Of a stretch of 64,000 nt of DNA, positions 34,556 through 43,822 are shown piece after piece. Both the position numbers and the translations under genes were made by a program. Below the pieces are notes generated by a model. That model did not search any database. It saw only the letters and a program-made list of their open reading frames with translations, and was not told where the DNA came from. This DNA is from Clostridiales bacterium 1_7_47FAA (lineage in GTDB: Bacteria > Bacillota > Clostridia > Lachnospirales > Lachnospiraceae). The stretch lies in the NCBI GenBank assembly GCA_000155435.1, contig DS990262.1, forward strand, positions 471,062-535,061. The letters are read 5' to 3'. Position 1 is the stretch's first letter. Every line of letters starts with the position of its first letter.

Positions 34556-36193
34556 ATGATTAGTGCAAGCAACATATCCCTTCGTGTGGGCAAAAAGGCA
34601 TTGTTTGAGGATGTAAACATTAAATTTACGGAGGGCAACTGTTATGGGCTTATCGGCGCCAATGGAGCGGGAAAGTCCACGTTCCTCAGAATCCTGTCCG
34701 GGCAGCTGGAGCCGACCAGCGGGGATGTCATCATCACACCGGGACAGAGGCTTTCCTTCCTGCAGCAGGACCATTTTAAATATGATGAATATACGGTTCT
34801 CGATACGGTCATCATGGGCAACAAAAGACTGTATGAGATAATGAAGGAAAAAGAAGCCATCTATATGAAGGAGGACTTCACGGACGAGGACGGCATCAAG
34901 GCAGCTGAACTGGAGGGCGAATTCGCCACCATGAACGGCTGGGAGGCTGAATCTGACGCAGAGAGCCTGTTAAACGGCCTTGGTATTGAGACTGACCTCC
35001 ACTACGCCCAGATGGGCAGCCTGCTGGGCGCCCAGAAGGTAAAGGTGCTGCTGGCCCAGGCCTTGTTCGGCAATCCGGACATATTGCTTTTGGATGAGCC
35101 TACCAACCATCTGGACCTGGATGCCATTGCATGGCTGGAGGAATTCCTGATTAATTTTGAGAATACGGTAATCGTGGTGTCCCATGACCGTTATTTCCTG
35201 AACAAGGTCTGCACACAGATTGCGGATATTGATTATGGCAAAATCCAGCTGTTTGCAGGAAACTATGATTTCTGGGTGGAGTCCAGCCAGCTGATTGTAA
35301 AGCAGATGAAGGAAGCCAACCGCAAGAAGGAAGAGAAGATTAAGGAACTGCAGGAATTCATCCAGCGTTTCTCAGCCAACGCTTCCAAGTCCAAGCAGGC
35401 AACCTCCCGTAAGCGCGCCCTGGAGAAGATTGAGCTGGACGACATCCGTCCCTCCAGCCGTAAGTATCCATACATTGATTTCCGTCCTTTCCGCGAAATC
35501 GGCAACGAGGTCCTGACCGTGGAACACCTTTCCAAGACCATTGACGGCGAGAAGGTACTGGACGATATCTCCTTTATCCTGGGACGTGAGGACAAGGTGG
35601 CACTGGTAGGACCCAACGAGAGGGCCAAGACCATCCTGTTCAAAATCCTGTCAGGTGAGATGGAGCCGGATGAGGGGAGCTATAAGTGGGGACTGACCAC
35701 GTCACAGGCGTATTTCCCCAAGGACAACAGCGCCGAGTTTTCCAATGACGACACCATTGCGGAATGGCTGACCCAGTATTCTCCTGAAAAGGATGCCACC
35801 TATGTCCGCGGATTCCTGGGACGCATGCTGTTTGCAGGCGAGGACGGGGTCAAGAAGGTGAAGGTGCTTTCCGGCGGCGAGAAGGTGCGCTGCATGTTGT
35901 CCAAACTGATGATTTCCGGGGCCAATGTGCTGATGCTGGATGAGCCTACGGACCATCTGGACATGGAATCCATTGACGCCCTCAACAGAGGTATGATTAA
36001 GTTCTCCGGCGTATTGATTTTCTCCTCACGTGACCACCAGATCGTGCAGACCACGGCCAACCGTATCATGGAGATCATCAACGGAAAGCTCATTGATAAG
36101 ATTACCACATATGATGAATACCTTGACAGCGATGAAATGGCCCGTAAGAGATTTACATTTACCATTACAGAGAGCGAAGAGGAAGACGATTAA
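34556..36193 (+). CDS. ABC-F family ATPase (YkpA/YbiT-like)
   Basis: 545 residues with two ABC domains joined by an Arg/Lys-rich linker (PtIM region near 245-300), no membrane helices. Domain 1: GANGAGKST, signature LLGAQKVKVLLAQAL, DEPTNHLD. Domain 2: P-loop GPNERAKT (Ala replaces the last Gly), LSGGEKVRCMLSKL, DEPTDHLD. ABC-F proteins act on the ribosome in translation control or drug protection. ATG 34556 follows AGAAAGGG. An upstream hairpin with T-run may control it. The P-loop change also occurs in some homologues as far as I recall, so it may be a family trait. Confidence 0.88.
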   Translation: MISASNISLRVGKKALFEDVNIKFTEGNCYGLIGANGAGKSTFLRILSGQLEPTSGDVIITPGQRLSFLQQDHFKYDEYTVLDTVIMGNKRLYEIMKEKEAIYMKEDFTDEDGIKAAELEGEFATMNGWEAESDAESLLNGLGIETDLHYAQMGSLLGAQKVKVLLAQALFGNPDILLLDEPTNHLDLDAIAWLEEFLINFENTVIVVSHDRYFLNKVCTQIADIDYGKIQLFAGNYDFWVESSQLIVKQMKEANRKKEEKIKELQEFIQRFSANASKSKQATSRKRALEKIELDDIRPSSRKYPYIDFRPFREIGNEVLTVEHLSKTIDGEKVLDDISFILGREDKVALVGPNERAKTILFKILSGEMEPDEGSYKWGLTTSQAYFPKDNSAEFSNDDTIAEWLTQYSPEKDATYVRGFLGRMLFAGEDGVKKVKVLSGGEKVRCMLSKLMISGANVLMLDEPTDHLDMESIDALNRGMIKFSGVLIFSSRDHQIVQTTANRIMEIINGKLIDKITTYDEYLDSDEMARKRFTFTITESEEEDD

Positions 36194-36282
36194 TAGAGAT
36201 GAAAGGGAGGCAGGATGGTTATCCTGCCCCTTTTGCATTGATTGGCTGGCGCTGGTTTTCCGGGCGCCGGAAAGGGATGTGT

Positions 36283-38406
36283 ATGAAAAAACGGTATGCT
36301 GTGACATTGGCCGCGGCGCTTGTGCTGTCCCTGGCAGGCTGTCACACACAGGAATCCAAGATCCACCCGGATGAAACCACTGTGCAGGGAACGGGGACGG
36401 ACCAGGAAAGTCCGGCACAGCCGGATCAGGGCGCGGAGGATGGACCGGACCTGGGGGATGGGAGCAAAAAGGATGACGGGACCCAAACGGATGATAAGAC
36501 GGTTCATAAGGTGGGAAGACATGGGGATGACTATATCCTGCCGGATGCATTGACCCATGTCTATACCCAAAGTGAGCTTGCAGTCCTGACCCGGGAGGAG
36601 CTGCGTCTGGCCAGGAATGAGATATATGCAAGGCATGGACGGCAGTTTAACAGCGATGACCTGAACCAGTACTTTTCACAACGGCCCTGGTATCAGGGAA
36701 CCATTTCCCCGGACCGGTTTGATGACAGCGTGCTGGGGCAGAATGAAAGGGATAACCTGAAGGCCATACAGGATATGGAGACAGGGAAGACTGTATGCGA
36801 AATCCCCAAAATCGGCACAGAGGAGTTCCCAAGGATAGACGGTTCCACCGCAACCCTGCCCATTTCCCAGGCCATGTACCGGATGGCCACGGGGGCTTCC
36901 GGGATGGAGGCAGAGTCGGCCATTACCCATGGAAAGACAACCCAGGCATGGATGTCCATGGTTGCAGAATATGTATCGCCGGAGAGACGTCCTGAACTGG
37001 TGATTGCCTATGAGCCGGGTGAACAGGTGCTTGAGGCCTTTAAAGAACCGGGAAATGAAGTCATCATGAAGCCCATCGGCAGGGACGCCCTTGTGTTCCT
37101 TGCCAACCAGTCCAATCCGGTCCATTCACTGACCGGCAGCCAGATTGCGGACATTTATTCAGGAAAAATCACCAACTGGAAGGTGGTTGGCGGAAAGGAC
37201 CGGAAAATCCAGGCCTTCCAGCGGCCTGCGGAATCGGGAAGCCAGAACCTGATGGATAAGCTGGTGATGAAGGGAAGGAAGATGGCAGAGGCCCCTGTGG
37301 ACCTGATCATAAGCGACATGGAGGGGCTGCTGGAGGAGGTTTCCGCCTATGACGGCACAGGCGATGCCCTTGGATATTCTGTCTATTATTATGCCAGGAA
37401 CATGTACCGGAAGCCGGAGCTGGCCTTCATGGCCGTGGATGGCGTCATGCCTTCCAGTGAGACAATCCGCAGCAAAAGCTACCCCTTTGTCAATGATTTT
37501 TATGCAGGCATCAGGGCGGATACGCCAAAGGATTCCAAGGCATATGAGCTGTTTGAGTGGCTTACGGGGGAGGACGGACAGTCCTTAATCAACGGACTTG
37601 GATATGTGGGAATCGGGGATGGGGCCAAGGAGCTGCCCGGTAACCTGCTGGCGCCGGATGAGGATTTTACCGCAGCCATTCCCCTGCCGGAGGGTCATGT
37701 GGTCCTGGCAGACGGAAGATATCTGTTTGGTGAGCAGGGGGTTGGGGTATTTGATTCCCATATGAACCTCCTTCAGTTCATCGGCCATGTGGACTGTGAT
37801 GATGTGAACCGGTTTTTGGAGTGCAGCCGGGACGCCGTGCTTCCCATGATGGATACAATAACAGGCGGATACGGACATTACTCCATTGGGAAAAACCAGT
37901 GGGCGGACCGGGAACCGGAGGAAGATGATACCTACTCCTATTGGGATGAGGAGGCTTTTGCAGAATCCCATCCTGAGCTGCTTCAAAAGTACGGGGTCAC
38001 GGCAGAGGATGTGAAGGTCCGCTTTTACGGGGAATATGCGGGAGTTTTTGTCATTACGGACCAGCATGCGGAACATTATTACGGCCTTGACGGGACGTTC
38101 CTTCTGGATTATGAGACAGGAGGGAAGGGTGAGGAGGAACTGCCCTCCAGATATGTGTATGGCATAGATGACCATATGGCCTACGTGGAAATTGTAGATT
38201 ATGGGGACGGCAACAATCCGGGAAGCGTGCAGTACCATATCTACAAGGACGGCCGCCTGATGAGGACGTTGACGGATGAAGGCGGGGACGTATCAGATAT
38301 AGAAACACATTTTTATACCAGGAGCAATGGCAATTACCTGTATTTTTATAATTATCAGGATGAGCTGTGCGCAAAGTTCCTGTATGGATATTATGGTAAC
38401 GATTAA
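36283..38406 (+). CDS. Lipoprotein with YARHG domain and PstS-like domain
   Basis: 707 residues. Signal peptide with lipobox LAGC (Cys about 20), an acidic Asp/Gly/Gln linker, then a YARHG domain at about 95-165 (LTREELRLARNEIYARHGRQF, PWYQGTIS). A type-2 periplasmic-binding domain like PstS follows at about 185-460 (DALVFLANQSNPVHSLTGSQ, IADIYSGKITNWKVVGG). The last 240 residues are of unknown fold, Asp/Glu/Tyr-rich. The combination suggests a surface-anchored sensor or binding protein, not a phosphate importer, as no pst permease genes are near. ATG 36283 follows GGAAAGGG. Confidence 0.8.
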   Translation: MKKRYAVTLAAALVLSLAGCHTQESKIHPDETTVQGTGTDQESPAQPDQGAEDGPDLGDGSKKDDGTQTDDKTVHKVGRHGDDYILPDALTHVYTQSELAVLTREELRLARNEIYARHGRQFNSDDLNQYFSQRPWYQGTISPDRFDDSVLGQNERDNLKAIQDMETGKTVCEIPKIGTEEFPRIDGSTATLPISQAMYRMATGASGMEAESAITHGKTTQAWMSMVAEYVSPERRPELVIAYEPGEQVLEAFKEPGNEVIMKPIGRDALVFLANQSNPVHSLTGSQIADIYSGKITNWKVVGGKDRKIQAFQRPAESGSQNLMDKLVMKGRKMAEAPVDLIISDMEGLLEEVSAYDGTGDALGYSVYYYARNMYRKPELAFMAVDGVMPSSETIRSKSYPFVNDFYAGIRADTPKDSKAYELFEWLTGEDGQSLINGLGYVGIGDGAKELPGNLLAPDEDFTAAIPLPEGHVVLADGRYLFGEQGVGVFDSHMNLLQFIGHVDCDDVNRFLECSRDAVLPMMDTITGGYGHYSIGKNQWADREPEEDDTYSYWDEEAFAESHPELLQKYGVTAEDVKVRFYGEYAGVFVITDQHAEHYYGLDGTFLLDYETGGKGEEELPSRYVYGIDDHMAYVEIVDYGDGNNPGSVQYHIYKDGRLMRTLTDEGGDVSDIETHFYTRSNGNYLYFYNYQDELCAKFLYGYYGND

Positions 38407-38453
38407 CAATATGGACAGTGACAGTATCATGAATGGATCAGGAGGAAATGATG

Positions 38454-38942
38454 ATGGAGAAAATAGCAAGCTTCAGTATTGACCACGTGAAATTACAGCC
38501 GGGAATCTATGTATCCCGCAAAGATAAGGTAGGGGACCAGGTGATAACCACCTTTGACCTCCGCATGACAAGCCCCAATGAGGAGCCGGTCATGAACACC
38601 GCGGAGCTTCACACCCTGGAGCACCTGGCGGCAACCTATCTCAGGATATACAGCGGACAGGGGGACAAGGTGATTTATTTCGGGCCGATGGGCTGCAGGA
38701 CGGGATGCTATTTCCTGATGGCAGGGGATTATGAATCCAGGGACATCCTTGATATGATCATCCACACATTTGAATATGTGCGTGATTTTGAGGGCGTGAT
38801 TCCGGGAACGGAGCCAAAGGACTGCGGAAACTATCTGGACCACAACCTGGACATGGCAAAGTACGTGTCAAGGCGGTATCTGGAAGTGCTGTACCATATT
38901 GACGGGTTCCCGGAATCCAGACTTGTGTATCCCCAACAGTAG
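38454..38942 (+). CDS. luxS: S-ribosylhomocysteine lyase
   Basis: 162 residues, standard LuxS length. The zinc motif HTLEH, GPMGCRTGCY with the catalytic cysteine, and DCGNYLDHNL are diagnostic. It splits S-ribosylhomocysteine into homocysteine and DPD, the precursor of autoinducer-2, in the activated methyl cycle. GGAGG lies 8 nt before ATG 38454; in-frame ATGs at 38448 and 38451 are alternatives. No other methyl-cycle genes adjoin it. Followed after 12 nt by exonuclease III. Confidence 0.96.
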   Translation: MEKIASFSIDHVKLQPGIYVSRKDKVGDQVITTFDLRMTSPNEEPVMNTAELHTLEHLAATYLRIYSGQGDKVIYFGPMGCRTGCYFLMAGDYESRDILDMIIHTFEYVRDFEGVIPGTEPKDCGNYLDHNLDMAKYVSRRYLEVLYHIDGFPESRLVYPQQ

Positions 38943-38954
38943 GAGGTCGGACAG

Positions 38955-39710
38955 ATGGCAAAATTTATTTCATGGAATGTAAACGGACTCAGGGCCTGCG
39001 TCGGAAAGGGATTCCTGGATTTCTTCAAGGAAATTGACGCGGATGTATTCTGTATACAGGAAAGCAAGCTGCAGGAGGGACAGATTGACCTGGACCTTCC
39101 CGGATATCACCAGTACTGGAACTATGCCCTGAAAAAGGGATATTCCGGCACAGCCATGTTTACCAGGGAAGAGCCTTTATCCGTGTCCTATGGAATCGGG
39201 ATGGAGGAGCATGACACGGAAGGCCGGGTGATTACCGCTGAGTTCCCGGATTACTATGTGGTTACCTGCTATACCCCTAATTCCCAGGACGGCCTTGCAA
39301 GGCTGGACTACAGGATGAAGTGGGAGGATGATTTCCTGGCTTACCTAAAGGGGCTTGAGAAGAAGAAACCAGTGGTTTTCTGCGGGGACCTGAATGTGGC
39401 CCACAAGGAGATTGACCTTAAGAATCCCAAGACCAACCGGAAGAATGCCGGATTCACGGATGAAGAGCGCGGGAAATTCACGGATCTTCTGTCAGCTGGG
39501 TTTATCGATACCTTCCGGTATTTTTATCCGGATGCGGAGGGGATTTATTCCTGGTGGTCCTACCGTTTCAGCGCCAGGGCCAAGAACGCAGGGTGGCGCA
39601 TCGACTATTTCTGCGTGTCTGAAAGCCTGAAGGACAGGCTGGTCAGCGCTGCCATCCATACGGAAGTCATGGGCTCTGACCACTGTCCGGTGGAGCTGGT
39701 GATGGAGTAG
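38955..39710 (+). CDS. xth: Exodeoxyribonuclease III
   Basis: 251 residues. [15 protein letters not shown], the catalytic glutamate in [18 protein letters not shown], the [12 protein letters not shown] active-site segment and the terminal SDHCPVEL are all conserved in the ExoIII/APE1 family. It cleaves DNA at abasic sites and has 3'-5' exonuclease activity in base-excision repair. It is 12 nt after luxS, preceded by AGGAGG, so probably co-transcribed. Confidence 0.95.
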   Translation: MAKFISWNVNGLRACVGKGFLDFFKEIDADVFCIQESKLQEGQIDLDLPGYHQYWNYALKKGYSGTAMFTREEPLSVSYGIGMEEHDTEGRVITAEFPDYYVVTCYTPNSQDGLARLDYRMKWEDDFLAYLKGLEKKKPVVFCGDLNVAHKEIDLKNPKTNRKNAGFTDEERGKFTDLLSAGFIDTFRYFYPDAEGIYSWWSYRFSARAKNAGWRIDYFCVSESLKDRLVSAAIHTEVMGSDHCPVELVME

Positions 39711-39761
39711 GGGATGTTTTGTGCAAAGGAGCCTGTAAAAAGGCAGAGGGATGATAGATAG

Positions 39762-41636
39762 ATGAATCTAGTAACAATTGAACATTTGACAAAATCATAC
39801 ACGGAAAGGCGGCTGTTTGACGACACTGCATTTTCCATCAATGAGGGTGAGAAGGTGGGCCTGATCGGCATCAACGGCACAGGCAAGTCCACCCTCCTGA
39901 AAATCGTGGCAGGACTGGAGGAGCCGGATGACGGCACCGTGGTCCGCACAAGGAACCTCTATATCCGCTATCTGCCCCAGATACCGGAGTTTACCCAGGG
40001 GGACACGGTGCTGGAGAGCATCATGCGGGACAATGAAAATGAAACCCACTACAGCTCCAGGGAAGAGATGTCCGCCACTGCGAAAAGCATGCTCAATGAG
40101 CTGGGAATCAGGGACCATGACGCCAAGGTGGAGACCCTCTCAGGGGGCCAGCGCAAGCGTGTGGCCCTGGCAGGCGTGCTCATGAGCCGGGCGGAGCTGC
40201 TGATCCTGGACGAGCCTACCAACCATCTGGACAGCGCCATGGCCGACTGGCTGGAGGATTACTTAAAGAACTTCCGGGGCGCCCTTCTCATGATTACCCA
40301 TGACAGGTATTTCCTGGACAGCGTGGTGAACCGGATTGTGGAGCTGGACCATGGGAAGCTCTACGGTTATCAGGGAGGGTATGAGGCGTTCCTCAGGCTT
40401 AAGGCGGAACGGCTGGAGATGGCGGAGGCCACGGAGCGCAAGCGCCAGTCCATCCTGCGCAGGGAGATTGCGTGGATCCAGAGGGGCGCCAGGGCGCGTT
40501 CCACCAAGCAGAAGGCCCACATTCAGCGCTATGAGGAACTGCGGGACCAGACAGGGCCTGAGTATGACCGGAATGTGGAGCTGGAATCCATTGCCAGCCG
40601 CTTGGGCCGCACCACGGTGGAGGTAAAGGACCTTTGCAAATCCTATGGGGACAAGGTGCTGATGAAGGACTTTACCTACATTTTCCTAAAGAGCGACCGG
40701 GTGGGCATCATAGGCCCCAACGGAAGCGGCAAATCCACCCTGATGAAAATCATAGTGGGCTGGGTACAGCCGGACTCCGGCACGGTGGAGATAGGGCAGA
40801 CCGTGAAAATGGGTTATTTTTCACAGGAAAATGAAGCCATGGACGAAAGCCTGAAGGTCATTGATTATATAAAAAATGCAGCGGAGTATGTGAAGACAAA
40901 GGACGGGAGCATCAGTGCAAGCCAGATGCTGGAGCGGTTCTTATTCCCGTCCAGTATCCAGTATACGGCCATAAGCAGGCTGTCCGGCGGTGAGAAGCGC
41001 AGGCTTTACCTGCTGCGCATCCTTATGGAAGCGCCCAATGTAATCCTTCTGGACGAGCCTACCAATGACCTGGATATCCAGACGCTGACAATCCTGGAGG
41101 ATTATCTGGATACATTTCCCGGGATTGTGATAACGGTTTCCCATGACAGGTATTTCCTGGACCGTGTGGTAAACCGCATCTTTGCCTTTGAGGGACAGGG
41201 CCGGGTGACCCAGTATGAGGGCGGCTTCACGGACTACCAGAGGTCGGTCAGGGCCGAGGCGGATCAGGCCGGAAACCGTACGGCTTCCGGGGAAGCCCCG
41301 GGAACCGGAGGCGGAAACGCCGGGAATGCGCAGGAGGCCCAGGATGGAAACCAGGCCGCTAAGCGCAATAACTGGAAAGAGGGCCAGAACGTAACCAGGA
41401 AGCTGAAGCTTTCGTTTAAGGAGCAAAGGGACTGGGAGACCATTGAGGAGGATATCGCAGCCCTGGAGGCAGCGGTGGAAGAACTGGAAAAGGAAATCGT
41501 CCGGTCCTCCAGCAATTACACCAGGCTCAATGAACTGATGGCTGAAAAAGATGCAAAAGAAAAAGAACTGGAAGAGAAAATGGAGCGCTGGATGTATCTG
41601 AATGAGCTGATGGAGCAGATTGAAGCGCAGAAATAA
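39762..41636 (+). CDS. uup: ABC-F family ATPase, Uup-like
   Basis: 624 residues, two complete ABC domains without membrane helices. Domain 1: GINGTGKST, LSGGQRKRVALAGVL, DEPTNHLD. Domain 2: GPNGSGKST, LSGGEKRRLYLLRIL, DEPTNDLD. The linker has an Arg-rich arm (WIQRGARARSTKQKAHIQRY). A Gly/Ala-rich segment near 505-540 leads to a C-terminal coiled coil (about 550-622) typical of Uup, which binds DNA or the ribosome. A strong terminator follows. Confidence 0.92.
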   Translation: MNLVTIEHLTKSYTERRLFDDTAFSINEGEKVGLIGINGTGKSTLLKIVAGLEEPDDGTVVRTRNLYIRYLPQIPEFTQGDTVLESIMRDNENETHYSSREEMSATAKSMLNELGIRDHDAKVETLSGGQRKRVALAGVLMSRAELLILDEPTNHLDSAMADWLEDYLKNFRGALLMITHDRYFLDSVVNRIVELDHGKLYGYQGGYEAFLRLKAERLEMAEATERKRQSILRREIAWIQRGARARSTKQKAHIQRYEELRDQTGPEYDRNVELESIASRLGRTTVEVKDLCKSYGDKVLMKDFTYIFLKSDRVGIIGPNGSGKSTLMKIIVGWVQPDSGTVEIGQTVKMGYFSQENEAMDESLKVIDYIKNAAEYVKTKDGSISASQMLERFLFPSSIQYTAISRLSGGEKRRLYLLRILMEAPNVILLDEPTNDLDIQTLTILEDYLDTFPGIVITVSHDRYFLDRVVNRIFAFEGQGRVTQYEGGFTDYQRSVRAEADQAGNRTASGEAPGTGGGNAGNAQEAQDGNQAAKRNNWKEGQNVTRKLKLSFKEQRDWETIEEDIAALEAAVEELEKEIVRSSSNYTRLNELMAEKDAKEKELEEKMERWMYLNELMEQIEAQK

Positions 41637-41670
41637 TGGGGAATGGGATTATTATATATTAATACTACGG

Positions 41671-41706
41671 CCGCAGTGGATTGGGATTCACTGCGGTTGT
41701 TTTTTC
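41671..41706 (+). terminator. Rho-independent terminator after uup
   Basis: CCGCAGTG (41671-41678) pairs with CACTGCGG (41689-41696), followed by TTGTTTTTT. Confidence 0.93.
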
Positions 41707-41788
41707 CGCATAAATGGGGAATATTATCTGAAACTGAAATACATAAATGGAAAATGGATGACGATATTACAGGGAAGGGGCTATTTTG

Positions 41789-41817
41789 TTGACAAAGGGA
41801 CAAAGTGATTATATACT
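41789..41817 (+). promoter_or_regulatory. Near-consensus sigma-A promoter of the GlgX-like gene
   Basis: Consensus TTGACA (41789-41794), 17-bp spacer, TATACT (41812-41817). Start is expected near 41824. The leader contains a small GTGTC/GACAC hairpin before the ribosome binding site GAGGAAAGG. Confidence 0.88.
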
Positions 41818-41872
41818 TTTTGTATCGTGTCTGATTGGACACAGGCGGTTTGAGGAAAGGCGGTAACTAGAG

Positions 41873-43822
41873 ATGAAAAAGGGTTTTCAGATAGGCAGGA
41901 CCGATGGAAGGATATATGCAATGGGTGTAACCGCTGTTGCCGGAGGAATGCATTTTTCATATGCGTCAAAAGGAAAAAGCTGCGCCCTGCTTCTATATAA
42001 GAAGGGAGGCACGGCGCCCCTGGACCGGATCTGGTTCCCGGATGCCCTAAGGACCGGGGATGTGTGGAATGTTACTGTGCTGGGGGACTTTGAAGGGCTT
42101 TTCTATACCTATGAGGTGGATGGGAAGGAGACGCCGGATCCTTATGGCAGGCAGTTTACCGGCATGGAGCATTGGGGAAGCCTGGAACGGGTTGGCAGAC
42201 CGGTGCGGTGCCCGGTAATCAGTGCAGGGGAGGTATATGACTGGGAAGGGGACATGCTGCCCCGGATACCATATGAACAATGCGTGATTTACCATATACA
42301 TCCAAGGGGATTTACAAAGCACGCCTCATCGGGGGTAAAGCAGGCGGACCGGGGTACGTTTAAAGGCATTGCTGAAAAGATACCCTATCTCAAGGAGCTG
42401 GGGGTCACGACCGTGGAAATGATGCCTCCGGTTGAATTTGACGAAATCATCATGCCTGTCCACAATGACAGTCCGTTTGAACCGGAAAAACCGGATGGGA
42501 AGCTGAATTACTGGGGATACACCCGGGGACATTCCTTTGCGCCCAAAAGCGCTTACTCCAGCGGCGTGGGGAAGGAGCCGGTGAGGGAATTTAAGGACAT
42601 GGTAAAGGCGTTTCACCGGGAAGGGCTTGAGATTGTGATTGAGCTGTTCTTTGACGGAAAGGAAGCCCCGGCCTATGTGCTGGATGCGGTGCGCTTCTGG
42701 GCCCATGAGTACCATGTGGACGGAATCCATCTGATTGGTTATGCGCCGGTCAAGCTGCTGGGGGAGGATCCGTATCTCAGCAGGCTGAAACTGTTTGCCC
42801 CTGACTGGGAAGGCGTTGAGCCTGGGACGTGCAGGCACCTGGCCAGGTATAATGACGGTTTCATGATGGATATGCGGGGGCTGCTAAAAGGGGATGAGGG
42901 GCACATGGACCATCTGGCCTTCCATACCCGCCATAACCCGGAGAAGGTGGGGGCCATTAATTACATGGCCAACACCAATGGATTTACCATGATGGACCTG
43001 GTGTCCTATGACCGGAAGCACAACGAGGCCAATGGGGAGGACAACCGGGACGGTACGGACTATAACCTGTCCTGGAACTGCGGGGAAGAGGGGCCGAGCA
43101 GGAAGAAACGGATTGTCCGGATGAGGAAGCAGCAGCTGCGCAACGCCATGGTGCTTCTGTTCCTGAGCCAGGGAACGCCGTTAATCATGGCCGGGGATGA
43201 GTTCGGCAGGACCCGGAAAGGCAATAACAATGCCTACTGCCAGGACAATGAAATCTCCTGGATTAACTGGCGGCTTCTGGATACCAACCGGGACTTATTC
43301 GGATTTGTGAAACAACTCATAGCCCTGCGCAGGGAACATCCTGTTTTCCATATGTCCAAGGAACCAGCGCTTCTGGATTATAAGTCCGTGGGCATGCCGG
43401 ACGTGTCCTATCACGGCCTTAAGACCTGGTGCCCCATGTTTGAGAATTACTGCCGCCAGCTGGGAATCCTGTACTGCGGGAAGTATGGGGAAAAGGATGG
43501 CGGGGACGATGACTATTTCTATGTTGCCTATAATATGTACTGGGAGCCGTGCGTGTTTGCACTGCCCAACCTTCCAAAGAAGCTTAGCTGGCATGTTGCC
43601 GTGAACACGGAAGAGGAGGACGCCATATATGCGCCCGGCGCGGAATGCCTGGTGATGGACCAGAAGAAGATAATGGTGAAGGCCAGAAGCATTGTGGTGC
43701 TGATTGGGAAGGAGGCGGCAGGCGGGACGGCGGATGAGCCTGCTGTGAAAAAAGCAGCATCCCCCTATAAAACCAAGGCGACAAAAAATAACCGGAAGGA
43801 ATCAGATACCCATGTTGAATGA
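41873..43822 (+). CDS. Glycogen-debranching/isoamylase-like GH13 protein lacking catalytic residues
   Basis: 649 residues. N-terminal CBM48-like beta domain (about 1-120), then a TIM-barrel with GH13 GlgX/isoamylase features (ERIP-like start, VTTVEMMPPVEF, HNEANGEDNRDGTDYNLSWNCG, GTPLIMAGDEFGRTRKGNNNAYCQDNEISWINW). The catalytic regions are altered. Region II reads GIHLIG at 284-289 where GFRFD with the Asp nucleophile is expected. Region IV reads NTNGF at 367-371 where HDGF is expected. No clear region III glutamate is seen. It may bind glycogen without cleaving it. The C-terminal tail is Lys/Ala/Thr-rich. It overlaps the M20 gene by 11 nt. Confidence 0.82.
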   Translation: MKKGFQIGRTDGRIYAMGVTAVAGGMHFSYASKGKSCALLLYKKGGTAPLDRIWFPDALRTGDVWNVTVLGDFEGLFYTYEVDGKETPDPYGRQFTGMEHWGSLERVGRPVRCPVISAGEVYDWEGDMLPRIPYEQCVIYHIHPRGFTKHASSGVKQADRGTFKGIAEKIPYLKELGVTTVEMMPPVEFDEIIMPVHNDSPFEPEKPDGKLNYWGYTRGHSFAPKSAYSSGVGKEPVREFKDMVKAFHREGLEIVIELFFDGKEAPAYVLDAVRFWAHEYHVDGIHLIGYAPVKLLGEDPYLSRLKLFAPDWEGVEPGTCRHLARYNDGFMMDMRGLLKGDEGHMDHLAFHTRHNPEKVGAINYMANTNGFTMMDLVSYDRKHNEANGEDNRDGTDYNLSWNCGEEGPSRKKRIVRMRKQQLRNAMVLLFLSQGTPLIMAGDEFGRTRKGNNNAYCQDNEISWINWRLLDTNRDLFGFVKQLIALRREHPVFHMSKEPALLDYKSVGMPDVSYHGLKTWCPMFENYCRQLGILYCGKYGEKDGGDDDYFYVAYNMYWEPCVFALPNLPKKLSWHVAVNTEEEDAIYAPGAECLVMDQKKIMVKARSIVVLIGKEAAGGTADEPAVKKAASPYKTKATKNNRKESDTHVE

